DNA from: an uncultured Alistipes sp.
GTDB lineage: Bacteria; Bacteroidota; Bacteroidia; Bacteroidales; Rikenellaceae
Length of the DNA stretch: 37,513 nt
Assembly (NCBI GenBank): GCA_900546005.1
Contig: URBJ01000011.1
Span: 1 to 37,513, forward strand
Reading direction: 5' to 3'
Every line of letters begins with the position of its first letter. Positions within the stretch are counted from its first letter, which is position 1. The translations under genes were made by a program, and so were the position numbers. The notes under the pieces are model-generated. The model had not been told where the DNA came from and did not search any database. It was given only the letters and a program-made list of their open reading frames with translations. Shown piece after piece: positions 18,751-27,472 of this stretch.

Positions 18751-18775
18751 TCCCTTGAGATAATAGAGAAGAGGT

Positions 18776-19711
18776 ATGAAAACAAAAATTGTTATCGTGG
18801 GGACAGGCGGAGTCGGAGGATTTATCGGAGGAAAACTTGCCGAACACTATACGGTAAACTCTTCTTTAGAAGTCTGTTTTCTATCTCGAGGCGAGGCATT
18901 GAAGAACATCCGGCAGCTGGGTCTGATCGTTGACGCACAGCAGGGCAGCTTCACCGCCCATCCCGCCATCGCGACCGACTCAGCCGCTGAAATCGGTCCG
19001 GCCGATTACATTTTACTCTGCACGAAAGCCTACGACATCGAGCAGGCTGTCGAACAGATTCGTCCGATGATCACTCCTCGGACGGTCATTCTCCCTTTTC
19101 TGAACGGGGTAGACAGCGCCGAACGTATCAAAGCGGTCCTGCCGGGACAATCCGTATGGGACGGATGCGTCTACATCGTAGCCTACATCGTATCGCCCGG
19201 ACGGATAGCCGAACGAACCAACGGTTATCGATACCTGTTCGGCTCGCAGGACGACCCCGATCCACGACAGGACGAACTGCAAGCCCTTTTCACCGAGGCG
19301 GATATCCGAGCTTATCACATGCCCGACATCCAACGACGCGTGTGGGACAAGTTCGCCTTCATTTCGACCGTTGCGACAGCAACCTCCTACACCGATGAAC
19401 CATACGGAGTCGTACTGAACACCCCATCATACCGCAAGCAGTTCGAATCGCTGCTCGAAGAGTTTCAGGCCGTTGCCCGCAAGAAAGGGATCACGCTTTC
19501 GGAGGGAATCGCCCAAAAGGTCATAGACCAGATGGAGCGCATTCCGGCCGACACGACCACCTCGATGCAACGGGACTTCCGAGCCGGGAAACGCACCGAA
19601 CTGGAGTCGCTGACCGGATACATTGTCCGAGAGGGGGAACGGCTCGGAGTTCCGACCCCGGTGTACGACCTGATGTATGCTGCACTTCTAAAACGAACGA
19701 AACACGTATAA
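18776..19711 (+). CDS. panE: Ketopantoate reductase (2-dehydropantoate 2-reductase)
   Basis: Reduces 2-dehydropantoate to pantoate with NADPH in pantothenate/CoA synthesis. 311 residues. The N-terminal Rossmann fold begins with IVGTGGVGGFIGGKLA (GxGxxG), followed by ADYILLCTKAYD, the conserved lysine segment of the family, and LPFLNGVDSAERI. The C-terminal ApbA_C helical domain has RRVWDKFAFISTVATATSYT, matching the K..N/S-like region, and TSMQRDFRAGKRTELESLTGYIV, the substrate-binding signature. It is first of four same-strand genes with gaps of 24, 5 and 19 nt; the other three concern murein peptides, so the co-transcription looks opportunistic. A related reductase activity cannot be ruled out. 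Confidence 0.9.
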   Translation: MKTKIVIVGTGGVGGFIGGKLAEHYTVNSSLEVCFLSRGEALKNIRQLGLIVDAQQGSFTAHPAIATDSAAEIGPADYILLCTKAYDIEQAVEQIRPMITPRTVILPFLNGVDSAERIKAVLPGQSVWDGCVYIVAYIVSPGRIAERTNGYRYLFGSQDDPDPRQDELQALFTEADIRAYHMPDIQRRVWDKFAFISTVATATSYTDEPYGVVLNTPSYRKQFESLLEEFQAVARKKGITLSEGIAQKVIDQMERIPADTTTSMQRDFRAGKRTELESLTGYIVREGERLGVPTPVYDLMYAALLKRTKHV

Positions 19712-19735
19712 CGAAAAAGCAAGCATAACCCAATC

Positions 19736-21154
19736 ATGAAAAGAGCTGATTTTTACAATTTCATCATTCTTATTCTCTGCTGCGGAGCATTCGCCTGCAC
19801 AAAATCACAAAATGATTGGGACGAAACGGTTTCCGCACTTATAGACAAAGGTGCCTTTTCCCAAGCGGATTCCCTGCTCGATGCCGTAAAGAGACACGCA
19901 TCGGCCGAAGAGCTCCGCCGGGCCGACTCCCTGCAGGAGATCATGCGTCGATGGAGAATCGAATTTCCGTACGACTCGGTGCAAATTGTCGAACAGATCC
20001 ACGCCCGACTCTCCGACACGATCTCATCCGAACAGATCGCACGCTGGGAAGAAGCCGGACAACTCGAGATGCGCCTGATCGACGGAGAGAAACGCTACTT
20101 CAGACGGGCCGTCGGCAATCTGTTCCATCTGGTTCCCGAACTTCCCGACCGGACGGCTGCATCAGGCAACGATCCCCGAATCGCACGTCTGCAATCGATC
20201 GTCGACTCGACTACTCGTTTCGGAGCCGCCACCCATCCGGTTCGGACCACCATTCACTACACGCTGACCGTACACCCGAACGCCGTACCCGAAGGGGATA
20301 CACTCCGTTGCTGGTTGCCCTATCCACAAGAAATCGCTCCGCGACAAACCGACATCGAACTGCTCGGCTCGTACCCAGAGACCTATACCCTCGCACCGGT
20401 CGGGACACCCCAACGAAGCATCTACCTCGAGCAGGTTGCACGCAAAGACAGCGCCACCCGCTTCGAAGTGACCTTCCGAATGGTCACCCGGGCCCGTTAC
20501 TTCAGTCAGGACTCTCTAATCAACCGAGTACAGCCCTACGACACGACCTCCGAGGTTTATCAAACCTATACGGCCGAACGACTTCCACAAATTTTCTTCT
20601 CCGATCGCTTGGTAGCAAAAGCCCGCGAGCTGGCCGGCGACGAGACCAATCCCGTACGGATCGTATCGCGCATTTATGACTGGATCGACGAGATTCCGTG
20701 GGCCGGATCGATCGAATACGGCGTATTGCCCCACATTCCGGAGTATGTACTCACCTCCGGACACGGCGATTGCGGTCAGGTTGGGCTGTTGCTCATTACA
20801 ATGCTGCGCAGCGTGGGGATTCCCGCCCGTTGGGAGAGTGGCTGGACCCTCTATCCTCAGACCTATAATCTCCACGACTGGGGATCGGTCTATTATGAAG
20901 GTGTAGGCTGGGTTCCCATCGATGTGTCCGCCGGACGGCAAGAGAGCGACGATCCTGCCGTGCGCAATTTCTACAAATCGGGGCTCGACAGCTACCGTCT
21001 GGTCGTAAACAGCGATTACAGCTATCCGTTCACCCCCCGAAAGATACACATGCGCAGCGAGCCGATCGATTTTCAACGTGGCGAAGTAGAGACTTCAGAG
21101 CGAAACCTCTATTTCGATGAATGGGACTATGCTATGGATATATCATACGAATAA
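19736..21154 (+). CDS. Transglutaminase-like cysteine protease-fold lipoprotein
   Basis: 472 residues. N-terminal signal with a cysteine near residue 21 (CGAFACTKS), a plausible Bacteroidota lipobox. An N-terminal helical region (~25-150) is followed by a beta-rich domain and a transglutaminase core (~300-400). The catalytic triad is visible: Cys in GHGDCGQVGLLL, His in YNLHDWGSVYY, Asp in GWVPIDVS, all with normal family context. Bacterial members often act as peptidases or amidases rather than cross-linkers. Five nucleotides separate it from the NlpC/P60 gene, followed by the dipeptide epimerase, so a role in cutting murein peptides outside the cytoplasm is a reasonable inference. Confidence 0.88.
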   Translation: MKRADFYNFIILILCCGAFACTKSQNDWDETVSALIDKGAFSQADSLLDAVKRHASAEELRRADSLQEIMRRWRIEFPYDSVQIVEQIHARLSDTISSEQIARWEEAGQLEMRLIDGEKRYFRRAVGNLFHLVPELPDRTAASGNDPRIARLQSIVDSTTRFGAATHPVRTTIHYTLTVHPNAVPEGDTLRCWLPYPQEIAPRQTDIELLGSYPETYTLAPVGTPQRSIYLEQVARKDSATRFEVTFRMVTRARYFSQDSLINRVQPYDTTSEVYQTYTAERLPQIFFSDRLVAKARELAGDETNPVRIVSRIYDWIDEIPWAGSIEYGVLPHIPEYVLTSGHGDCGQVGLLLITMLRSVGIPARWESGWTLYPQTYNLHDWGSVYYEGVGWVPIDVSAGRQESDDPAVRNFYKSGLDSYRLVVNSDYSYPFTPRKIHMRSEPIDFQRGEVETSERNLYFDEWDYAMDISYE

Positions 21155-21159
21155 ACTGA

Positions 21160-22353
21160 ATGAAGATAGATATGAAAACAAAGACACTAAAAATACTCGG
21201 CACCCTGTGGTGCAGTCTATGGATGCTGAGCGGCATTGCGGCACCTCCAGCCGCAGAGATCGTCGAACAGATTCGAAAAGAGTTGGCTCCTGACCGGAGA
21301 GTCGTAGTGTATGAGGTAGTTGCCGATCCGGTCAACGACACCCTCTGCCTGCTTCGGGGCAAATGCGATCACGTCGAGATCATCGACTCCCTCGAGAAGG
21401 CATTGCAGCAACAGAATATTCCTTTTGTAAACTACATCAACCTGTTACCCGACCGAAGCGTCGGAAACCACACCGAAGCTCTCGTAACCCTCTCTTCGGT
21501 TAACCTCCGGCTCAATCCGGCTCATGCTGCCGAGATGGTGAGTCAAGCCCTTATGGGAACTCCGCTTCGGGTACTGGAACAATACGAAGACTGGTATCAC
21601 GTACAAAGTCCGGAAGGCTACCTGTCATGGATCGATGCCAGCGCCGTTGTGCTGAAGACCAAGGAGGATATGGACCGGTGGCGGGATGCACAACGCTACA
21701 TATTTACCGACTATTCGGGCTTCGTCTATGCCGAACCGGACAAGGCAAGCGCCCACATATCCGATCTGGTGCTTGGATCGATTCTGGAACTCGATCCCGA
21801 TCAGAAATCGAATCGGAAATTTGTGGCCGTACAGCTGCCGGATGGCAGAAAAGGGTATGTCTGCAACGACCAGATCCGGGAATTTTCGGACTGGGCCGAC
21901 GATCCGCTCGACCCGGAACAACTCGAAAAGACCGCCCGCAGCATGATGGGTGTCCCCTACCTTTGGGGCGGAACCTCGGTCAAAGGGGTCGACTGCTCGG
22001 GTATGGTCAAAACCGCCTATTGGAACTCCGGCATCATCCTGATCCGGGACGCATCGCAACAGGCCCTGACCGGCGAACGATTCAACGGAGAGGAGTGGGA
22101 AACGTGCCAAAAGGGTGATCTGCTCTTCTTCGGCAATGTCGCTACCGGACGCATTACCCACGTGGGCATGTATCTCGACAACGGTCGGTTCATCCACTCT
22201 TCCGGCAAGGTCCGCGTCAACAGCCTCGACCCCGATGCCGAAGATTTCGTCGGATACCCGTGCCTCTCGATCAGCCGCATCAAAAATCGAATCGGAACCC
22301 CGGGCATTACCCGTGTTTCGGAACATCCGTGGTATTTCAACCGCAAACTCTAA
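21160..22353 (+). CDS. NlpC/P60 family peptidase with SH3 domains (gamma-D-Glu-diamino acid endopeptidase type)
   Basis: 397 residues, secreted: signal peptide ending near SGIAAPP. Bacterial SH3-like domains occupy roughly 100-260 (VNLRLNPAHAAEMVSQALMGTPL; GYLSWIDASAVV; GYVCNDQI). The C-terminal NlpC/P60 domain has catalytic Cys in GVDCSGMVKTAY, His in RITHVGMYLDNG and a third polar residue in the FIHSSGKVRV strand. The architecture matches enzymes that cleave between D-Glu and the diamino acid of murein peptides, needing a free N-terminal L-Ala. Start could be the ATG at 21172 (MKTKTLK), which gives a cleaner signal peptide. Directly followed by the dipeptide epimerase, whose substrate L-Ala-D-Glu this enzyme would release. 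Confidence 0.92.
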   Translation: MKIDMKTKTLKILGTLWCSLWMLSGIAAPPAAEIVEQIRKELAPDRRVVVYEVVADPVNDTLCLLRGKCDHVEIIDSLEKALQQQNIPFVNYINLLPDRSVGNHTEALVTLSSVNLRLNPAHAAEMVSQALMGTPLRVLEQYEDWYHVQSPEGYLSWIDASAVVLKTKEDMDRWRDAQRYIFTDYSGFVYAEPDKASAHISDLVLGSILELDPDQKSNRKFVAVQLPDGRKGYVCNDQIREFSDWADDPLDPEQLEKTARSMMGVPYLWGGTSVKGVDCSGMVKTAYWNSGIILIRDASQQALTGERFNGEEWETCQKGDLLFFGNVATGRITHVGMYLDNGRFIHSSGKVRVNSLDPDAEDFVGYPCLSISRIKNRIGTPGITRVSEHPWYFNRKL

Positions 22354-22372
22354 CTCTCATATATCGTACGCC

Positions 22373-23515
22373 ATGAACAGACGAGATTTCTTAAAAACCG
22401 CGGCACAAGGCATCGTGACAGCCGGTATCGCCGCAACGGCCGGCGGATCGCTGCTGACCGCCTGCTCAGCCCCCAAAACGACAAAGGGGGGCAGCAACCA
22501 TTTGAAGCTGAGTTTCGAACCCTATGAATTGAAGCTCAGACATCCGTTCGGTGTGGCAGTCAACACCCGTACGCACACGCCCGGAGTTCAGGTTCAACTC
22601 GAATACGAAGGGATCATCGGTTACGGCGAGGCCTCCATGCCCCCCTACTTGGGCGAGACCGAAGAGTCGGTATGCAAATTTCTCGCTTCACTCAAGTTAG
22701 ATCAATTCACCGATCCGTTCCGCATGGACGAGATCCTCGAATACGTCGACTCGGTAGCCCCCGACAATCGGGCAGCGAAAGCATCGGTCGATATTGCCCT
22801 GCACGATCTGACCGGCAAGCTGCTCGGACAACCGTGGTACAAGATCTGGGGATTTTCACCCGAAAAGGCTCCCAATACATCGTTCACCATCGGTATCGAT
22901 ACGGCCGAAGTGGTACGCCAAAAGGTAGAAGAGACTACGCCTTATAAGGTCATCAAAGTGAAACTCGGATCGGACCACGACAAGGAGTTGGTGGAGATCA
23001 TCCGGTCAGCAACCGACAAACCACTTTGTGTCGACGCCAATCAGGGTTGGAAAAATAAGGAAGAGGCCCTCGAGATGATCGAATGGCTGAACGAACGGAA
23101 CACGCTTTTCATCGAACAACCGCTCCCCAAAGAGATGATCGACGAGACGGCATGGATCCGCGAACGCAGTCCGCTGCCTATTATTGCCGACGAGTTCCTG
23201 CAACGTCTGCCGGACGTAAAACGGGCGCAAGGCGTCTACGACGGAATCAACATCAAACTGATGAAGAGCACGGGTCTGCACGAGGCCTATAAAATGGTGA
23301 TACTGGCTCGTGCACTCGACATGAAACTGATGGTCGGATGTATGACGGAGACCTCGTGTGCCGTTACGGCTGCCGCTCAACTGGCTCCGCTGATGGATTG
23401 GGCCGATTTGGACGGCAACCTGCTGATTGCAAACGATCGTTTCGACGGTATCAAGATCGTCGACGGTAAGGTGACAATTCCGGATCGACCGGGAATCGGT
23501 GTCATTCCGCTGTAA
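22373..23515 (+). CDS. L-Ala-D/L-Glu (dipeptide) epimerase, predicted exported via Tat
   Basis: 380 residues, enolase superfamily, muconate-lactonizing subgroup. It converts L-Ala-D-Glu from murein to L-Ala-L-Glu. Visible residues: the KVIKVKLG lysine pair on the second barrel strand, metal ligands Asp (CVDANQGW), Glu (FIEQPLPKE) and Asp (IIADEF), and the opposing Lys in GINIKLMKST. The N terminus is MNRRDFLK followed by a hydrophobic run and LTAC, so it reads as a twin-arginine signal with a possible lipobox. Cytosolic epimerases of this family lack that extension. The context after an exported NlpC/P60 peptidase supports extracytoplasmic murein dipeptide turnover. Start ATG 22373 is the one that gives the Tat motif; the longer open frame overlaps the upstream gene. 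Confidence 0.92.
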   Translation: MNRRDFLKTAAQGIVTAGIAATAGGSLLTACSAPKTTKGGSNHLKLSFEPYELKLRHPFGVAVNTRTHTPGVQVQLEYEGIIGYGEASMPPYLGETEESVCKFLASLKLDQFTDPFRMDEILEYVDSVAPDNRAAKASVDIALHDLTGKLLGQPWYKIWGFSPEKAPNTSFTIGIDTAEVVRQKVEETTPYKVIKVKLGSDHDKELVEIIRSATDKPLCVDANQGWKNKEEALEMIEWLNERNTLFIEQPLPKEMIDETAWIRERSPLPIIADEFLQRLPDVKRAQGVYDGINIKLMKSTGLHEAYKMVILARALDMKLMVGCMTETSCAVTAAAQLAPLMDWADLDGNLLIANDRFDGIKIVDGKVTIPDRPGIGVIPL

Positions 23516-23543
23516 TCGTCAACTCCTACATAATAAAAGACTT

Positions 23544-23580
23544 CGGGGTCACAGAACGTTTTCTGTAACCCCGATTTTTT
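23544..23580 (+). terminator. Terminator of the panE-epimerase operon
   Basis: CGGGGT-ACAGAA pairs with TTCTGT-ACCCCG around a short loop, then six T. It lies 28 nt past the epimerase stop. The complementary strand also carries a T-rich tail, so it may serve the convergent minus-strand unit too. Confidence 0.88.
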
Positions 23581-23722
23581 ATTTCTCACCCGCCGCCGCG
23601 GCTCTGAGCCAATAGTCGATCAACAACAGATCGTTATCGTCCTGGATGACCTCCTTGAGGAACATCTCCTCGTCCGCCGCTTTTTCGAGATCGAAATTGC
23701 ATTCATTGTATTTATCCTCCAT
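23579..23722 (-). CDS. Small acidic protein downstream of an ECF sigma factor
   Basis: A 47-residue open frame (MEDKYNECNFDLEKAADEEM ... ending AAAAGEK). It has 14 Asp/Glu against 5 Lys/Arg and no hydrophobic export signal, so it would be a cytoplasmic acidic peptide with two short helical segments. It begins 61 nt after the natural end of the sigma factor gene on the same strand and ends at the bidirectional hairpin 23544-23573, which fits a shared transcript. I do not recognise a family. That it influences the sigma factor is speculation from position and charge. Confidence 0.55.
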   Translation of the reverse strand: MEDKYNECNFDLEKAADEEMFLKEVIQDDNDLLLIDYWLRAAAAGEK

Positions 23723-23783
23723 AGGCACAGTATTAATCGACTTGTACCTATATAACGCAGGGTCTTAACAAATATTGCACACG

Positions 23784-24357
23784 CTAACTTAAGATTAACT
23801 GTTTTTCGTCAATCATCTTGCGCATGTTGATCAGTGCATAACGCATTCGGCCCAATGCCGTATTGATGCTTACCTGCGTTTCGTCGGCAATCTCCTTAAA
23901 GCTAGTACCGCATCTTCACCACTTCACGCTGTTCGGCTGGCAGGAATTCCACCAGTTTCCGGACATCGGCTGCGATCTGATCGGACACCATACGATCTTC
24001 GACCGAGCGGTCGGAGAGTTTTTGATTATTCAGCAGATCGTATCCTGCCTCTGTCTCTGAAATATTGTTTTGCTGTTTTTTCTGACGGAAATAATCGATC
24101 ACCTGATTATGTGCAATACGCAGAACCCACGAGATGAATTTCCCGTTTTCGGTGTAGCGTCCGTCTTTCACAAAGCGGAAGACGCGTATCAAGGTTTCCT
24201 GAAAAATATCGTCTGCCAAATCCCGATCCTTTACCATCATGTTGATATAATCGAAGACACGCTGACGATGGCGATCGACCAATGTGGTCAGAGCACTCTC
24301 ATTGCCGGACTGATAAACATTAAGCAACTCATTATCACTTAACTTCTTCAGATTCAT
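23784..24357 (-). pseudogene. ECF-type RNA polymerase sigma factor, frameshifted in region 4
   Basis: Start chosen at the ATG 24357 (MNLKKLSDNELLNVYQSGNE). Region 2 is complete: HRQRVFDYINMMVKDRDLADDIFQET and the -10 recognition helix region (FISWVLRIAHNQVIDYFRQKK). Region 4 begins LPAEQREVVKMRY and then meets TAG at 23902. The rest of region 4.2, SFKEIADETQVSINTALGRM and about 19 more residues, continues in another frame to a stop at 23784. Comparison with the usual V-V-x-M-R-H-Y-x-x-M-S-F-K-E-I family pattern suggests loss of about 11 nt (8 if aligned differently). As written the product (151 residues) lacks the -35-binding helix-turn-helix. This is either a true mutation or a sequence/assembly error. 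Otherwise it is a typical stand-alone Bacteroidota ECF factor with no anti-sigma or FecR gene alongside. Confidence 0.85.
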
Positions 24358-24660
24358 ATATACTACTCGGTTTTGGTTTAGAGTAGACTTTTCCGATAGG
24401 CAATTTCTTTTAATGTTCGACAATCTTTTCGCAATGTACACACATTTTTTCAAATTCACAAAATCTTTTGCCAGATTTTTCCGTTATCAATCTTTACAAA
24501 TCGCATGCCAAAAAAACGAAACACCTAAAAAAACGCCACTTCGCAATATTCAGCCATCCGATCGGAGAAGATTTTGGCCTTATTAATCAAACCTTTCCGA
24601 AGTCAATAAAAAAATAGCGAAACCGAATCGGCTTCGCTATTTTTCCATCATATACGATTT
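24358..24660. other. Gene-free gap between the sigma factor and the SahH gene
   Basis: About 300 nt. It holds the terminator at 24611-24644 and an AT-rich leader before the sigma factor. I could not find a confident promoter there: the upstream extension of the sigma frame (24358-24459) has no family resemblance. Confidence 0.5.
24611..24644 (-). terminator. Terminator of the riboflavin kinase-SahH gene
   Basis: Arms AAAATAGCGAA and TTCGCTATTTT pair, flanked by A and T runs on both sides, 17 nt past the SahH stop. Its symmetry would allow function on both strands. Confidence 0.85.
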
Positions 24661-26493
24661 TTAGTATCGATAAAAATCGGCTTTATACGGGCCCTCAACC
24701 GGAACACCGATATAATCGGCCTGTTTTTGTGTCAAACGGGTGAGGTGAACGCCCAGACTGTCCAGATGCAGACGAGCCACCTCTTCGTCCAGATGCTTCG
24801 GCAGACGATAGACATCTACGGCCATCGGTTTCGTCCACAATTCGATCTGTGCCAGCGTCTGATTCGTAAACGAATTACTCATGACAAACGAAGGATGCCC
24901 TGTCGCACACCCTAAATTAACCAACCGGCCCTCGGCCAGAATAAAGATCGAGTGGCCGTCGGGGAAGGTGTATTTATCGACCTGAGGCTTGATCTCCGTC
25001 CGTACGATTCCGGGATAGGCATTCAATTTGTCCATCTGGATCTCGTTATCGAAATGTCCGATGTTGCAGACGATCGCCTGATCGCGCATCTGCTCCATGT
25101 GCTCGATGCGAATAATATCGCAGTTTCCGGTCGTCGTCACAAACACATTGCCTTCGGGTAGAGCATCCTCGACTGTTTTCACTTCGAAACCCTCCATCGC
25201 CGCCTGCAGGGCACAGATCGGATCGATCTCCGTAACGATCACACGGGCGCCGTACGAGCGCATACTGGTTGCACAGCCTTTCCCCACTTCGCCAAAACCG
25301 CAAACAACGACAACCTTTCCGGCAAGCATCACGTCAGTAGCACGCTTGATTCCATCGGCCAGCGACTCCCGACAACCGTACAGGTTATCGAACTTGCTCT
25401 TGGTCACCGAGTCATTCACGTTGATTGCCGGGAAGAGCAATTCACCCCGACTCTGCATCTGATAGAGCCGATGAACACCCGTGGTCGTCTCCTCCGAAAC
25501 GCCCTTCACCTCGGCTACGGTCCGATGCCACCGTTGCGGATCCTCGGCCAGCAGCGCTTTCAGCGTATTCAGGATGACCTCCTCCTCATGACACGTAGCT
25601 TTCTGATTCAAGACAGAGGGATCATTCTCGGCCGCATAGCCCTTATGGATCAACAGAGTGGCGTCCCCACCATCGTCTACGATCAAATTCGGACCCTTTC
25701 CTCCGGGGAAATTCAAGGCCATGGCCGTACACCACCAATACTCTTCGAGCGACTCTCCCTTCCATGCAAACACCGGCACCCCGGTCTTGGCAATCGCCGC
25801 AGCGGCATGATCCTGCGTCGAGAAGATGTTACAGCTGGCCCAACGAACCTCGGCACCTAACTCGACCAACGTCTCGATCAGCACGGCGGTTTGGATGGTC
25901 ATATGCAGCGAACCGGTAATCCGGGCTCCCCGCAGCGGTTTCTCCTTGCTGTATTTTTTGCGGACAGCCATCAAACCGGGCATCTCCTTTTCGGCAATTT
26001 CGATCTCCTTACGCCCCCAGTCCGACAAACCGATGTCGGCCACCTTGTAGGGCAAGCTCAAATCCAAATACATTTTTTTCTCTGTTTTTATATGAATACT
26101 ATTTCTGTTTTTTACACACTCGTCGCCCTCGAAACACCGCTCCGCCTCGATCCGGTCCTGCTCGATCTGCCGATGCAGTTCGTCTATCGAATCGAATTTC
26201 CGCTCTGCTCGTAAAAACCGAACCGGCTCTACGGTGATCTCGCGACCGTAAAGATCCTCACTAAGGCCCAAAATATGGGCTTCGAGCGTACGCTCCGCGT
26301 CTTCACATACGGTCGGCTTGTAACCGATGTTGATCAATGCCGCATAGCACCGTCCCTCGATATAGACCCGTGCCGCATAGGCCCCATTACGCAACGGAAG
26401 ATCGGCTCCGATAGCCAGATTCGCCGTAGGAAATCCCATGCTTCGGCCAATCCGGTTGCCGGTCACCACACGTCCTGTAATCCGAATATCCAT
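24661..26493 (-). CDS. ahcY: Riboflavin kinase domain fused in frame to S-adenosylhomocysteinase
   Basis: One open frame, 610 residues from the ATG at 26493, which follows GGAAAGG; the frame also extends to a TTG at 26538. Residues ~1-119 are a riboflavin kinase domain like the C-terminal half of Rib[21 protein letters not shown] with the PTAN motif, and [19 protein letters not shown] with the catalytic Glu. The FMN adenylyltransferase half of RibF is absent. After a ~21-residue linker, residues 141-610 (from the ATG at 26073) form a complete S-adenosylhomocysteinase, which splits SAH to adenosine and homocysteine: [43 protein letters not shown], the NAD site [13 protein letters not shown], and the C-terminal [13 protein letters not shown]. 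SahH may also start on its own at 26073. Whether a fused protein is made is unknown; both domains look intact. Confidence 0.9.
   Translation of the reverse strand: MDIRITGRVVTGNRIGRSMGFPTANLAIGADLPLRNGAYAARVYIEGRCYAALINIGYKPTVCEDAERTLEAHILGLSEDLYGREITVEPVRFLRAERKFDSIDELHRQIEQDRIEAERCFEGDECVKNRNSIHIKTEKKMYLDLSLPYKVADIGLSDWGRKEIEIAEKEMPGLMAVRKKYSKEKPLRGARITGSLHMTIQTAVLIETLVELGAEVRWASCNIFSTQDHAAAAIAKTGVPVFAWKGESLEEYWWCTAMALNFPGGKGPNLIVDDGGDATLLIHKGYAAENDPSVLNQKATCHEEEVILNTLKALLAEDPQRWHRTVAEVKGVSEETTTGVHRLYQMQSRGELLFPAINVNDSVTKSKFDNLYGCRESLADGIKRATDVMLAGKVVVVCGFGEVGKGCATSMRSYGARVIVTEIDPICALQAAMEGFEVKTVEDALPEGNVFVTTTGNCDIIRIEHMEQMRDQAIVCNIGHFDNEIQMDKLNAYPGIVRTEIKPQVDKYTFPDGHSIFILAEGRLVNLGCATGHPSFVMSNSFTNQTLAQIELWTKPMAVDVYRLPKHLDEEVARLHLDSLGVHLTRLTQKQADYIGVPVEGPYKADFYRY
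26071..26090 (-). promoter_or_regulatory. Internal start region of SahH
   Basis: The ATG at 26073 opens the canonical SahH N terminus ([15 protein letters not shown]) and is preceded by an A-rich stretch with GAGA, the usual translation-start context in Bacteroidota. In both alternative frames a stop codon occurs just upstream (GTG-TAA, AAA-TAG), as expected for a former gene boundary. It suggests that SahH can be translated separately. Confidence 0.5.
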
Positions 26494-26574
26494 AACCTTT
26501 CCGAAGATCGCGCCATCGCCCTTCACACCCAACGACAAACGCTACTTCTCCGACACTTAAAATTTAACTGTCCG

Positions 26575-26606
26575 CAAAGGTAACAAGAATAATCAAGATT
26601 TGCGAA
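26575..26606 (-). promoter_or_regulatory. Promoter for the riboflavin kinase-SahH gene
   Basis: Minus strand: -33 TTCG (one mismatch, 26603-26606), 20-nt spacer, -7 TACCTTTG (26575-26582). About 80 nt before the ATG at 26493. Confidence 0.55.
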
Positions 26607-26750
26607 ATCGATCATCGGATACTCTTTCCCGGACATCCGTACCTCGAATCGACAGAAAAACCGGGAGGCTTGTCGGAACGATTTGTTTTTCGTATCTTGC
26701 CATGCAGATAGCCGTGTTTTCCTTACAGAAGACCAAGAACAACAGACCTC

Positions 26751-27401
26751 ATGGAGCGCAAAAATCGCAAGATTTACTATACGATGGGTGAAGTTTCGGA
26801 GATGTTCGATGTCCGACCTTCACTGATTCGGTTTTGGGAACAGAAGTTCGACATCCTCAAGCCCGACAAAAATCGGAAGGGAAACCGACTATTCACCCCG
26901 AAGGATGTCGAAAACCTGAAGCTGATCTACCATTTAGTCAAGGAGAACGGAATGACCCTCGCCGGTGCGGCCAAACGGCTCCGTGAAAACAAGAAGGGAG
27001 AGGAACGCGATTTGGAGGTGATCGAAAAGTTACAGGGCATCCGTTCGCTGCTGCTCGAGGTCCGAGAGGAGCTCAAAACAAAGGGAGAAGAGGCTGTATT
27101 TGTCGATGAACCTCTTTCGGAAGAGGAGGAGGAGCGTACCCTGTCCGTCGAAGAAGCCGAAACACCGACTTCCAATCCACAAGAGAGGCCTCAACCCGTG
27201 CCGCACGACGACGAAGAGATTCCGATCGGTCCGGCCGTTCCGCGATTTCTGCAACGCGAGATCCCGATCCCGCCCCAACCCACGATCGTACGTCCCCTCT
27301 ACGAAGAGCTTCCAGACAACGAGACCTCTGATCAAGACGAGTCCAAAGAGGATGAACCCACTCCTCCACGCCCTACGATTATCGAGCAATCTCTCTTTTA
27401 A
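26751..27401 (+). CDS. MerR-family transcriptional regulator with acidic tail
   Basis: 216 residues. The N-terminal MerR winged helix (~8-80) reads YYTMGEVSEMFDVRPSLIRFWEQKFDILKP, then NRKGNRLFTPKDVENLKLIYHLVKENGMTLAGAAKRL, the pattern of the stand-alone MerR protein conserved in Bacteroidota. A coiled-coil segment follows (~85-112), then ~100 residues rich in Glu, Pro and Asp, probably disordered. No effector domain or metal-binding cysteines are seen, so the signal is unknown. It is divergent from the riboflavin kinase-SahH gene and 71 nt upstream of the Nif3-like gene, likely in the same transcript. Confidence 0.9.
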   Translation: MERKNRKIYYTMGEVSEMFDVRPSLIRFWEQKFDILKPDKNRKGNRLFTPKDVENLKLIYHLVKENGMTLAGAAKRLRENKKGEERDLEVIEKLQGIRSLLLEVREELKTKGEEAVFVDEPLSEEEEERTLSVEEAETPTSNPQERPQPVPHDDEEIPIGPAVPRFLQREIPIPPQPTIVRPLYEELPDNETSDQDESKEDEPTPPRPTIIEQSLF

Positions 27402-27472
27402 AACACGGATTTTACCTGTTTTCAACATATTGACCCTCACCATCTTTACACCTTTGAATCGATTATAACACC

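Noticed and set aside
26074..26493. An FMN or SAH riboswitch before the riboflavin kinase-SahH gene
   Set aside because: The leader is only about 75 nt from the predicted start and shows no conserved riboswitch core; a covariance search would be needed to reopen this.
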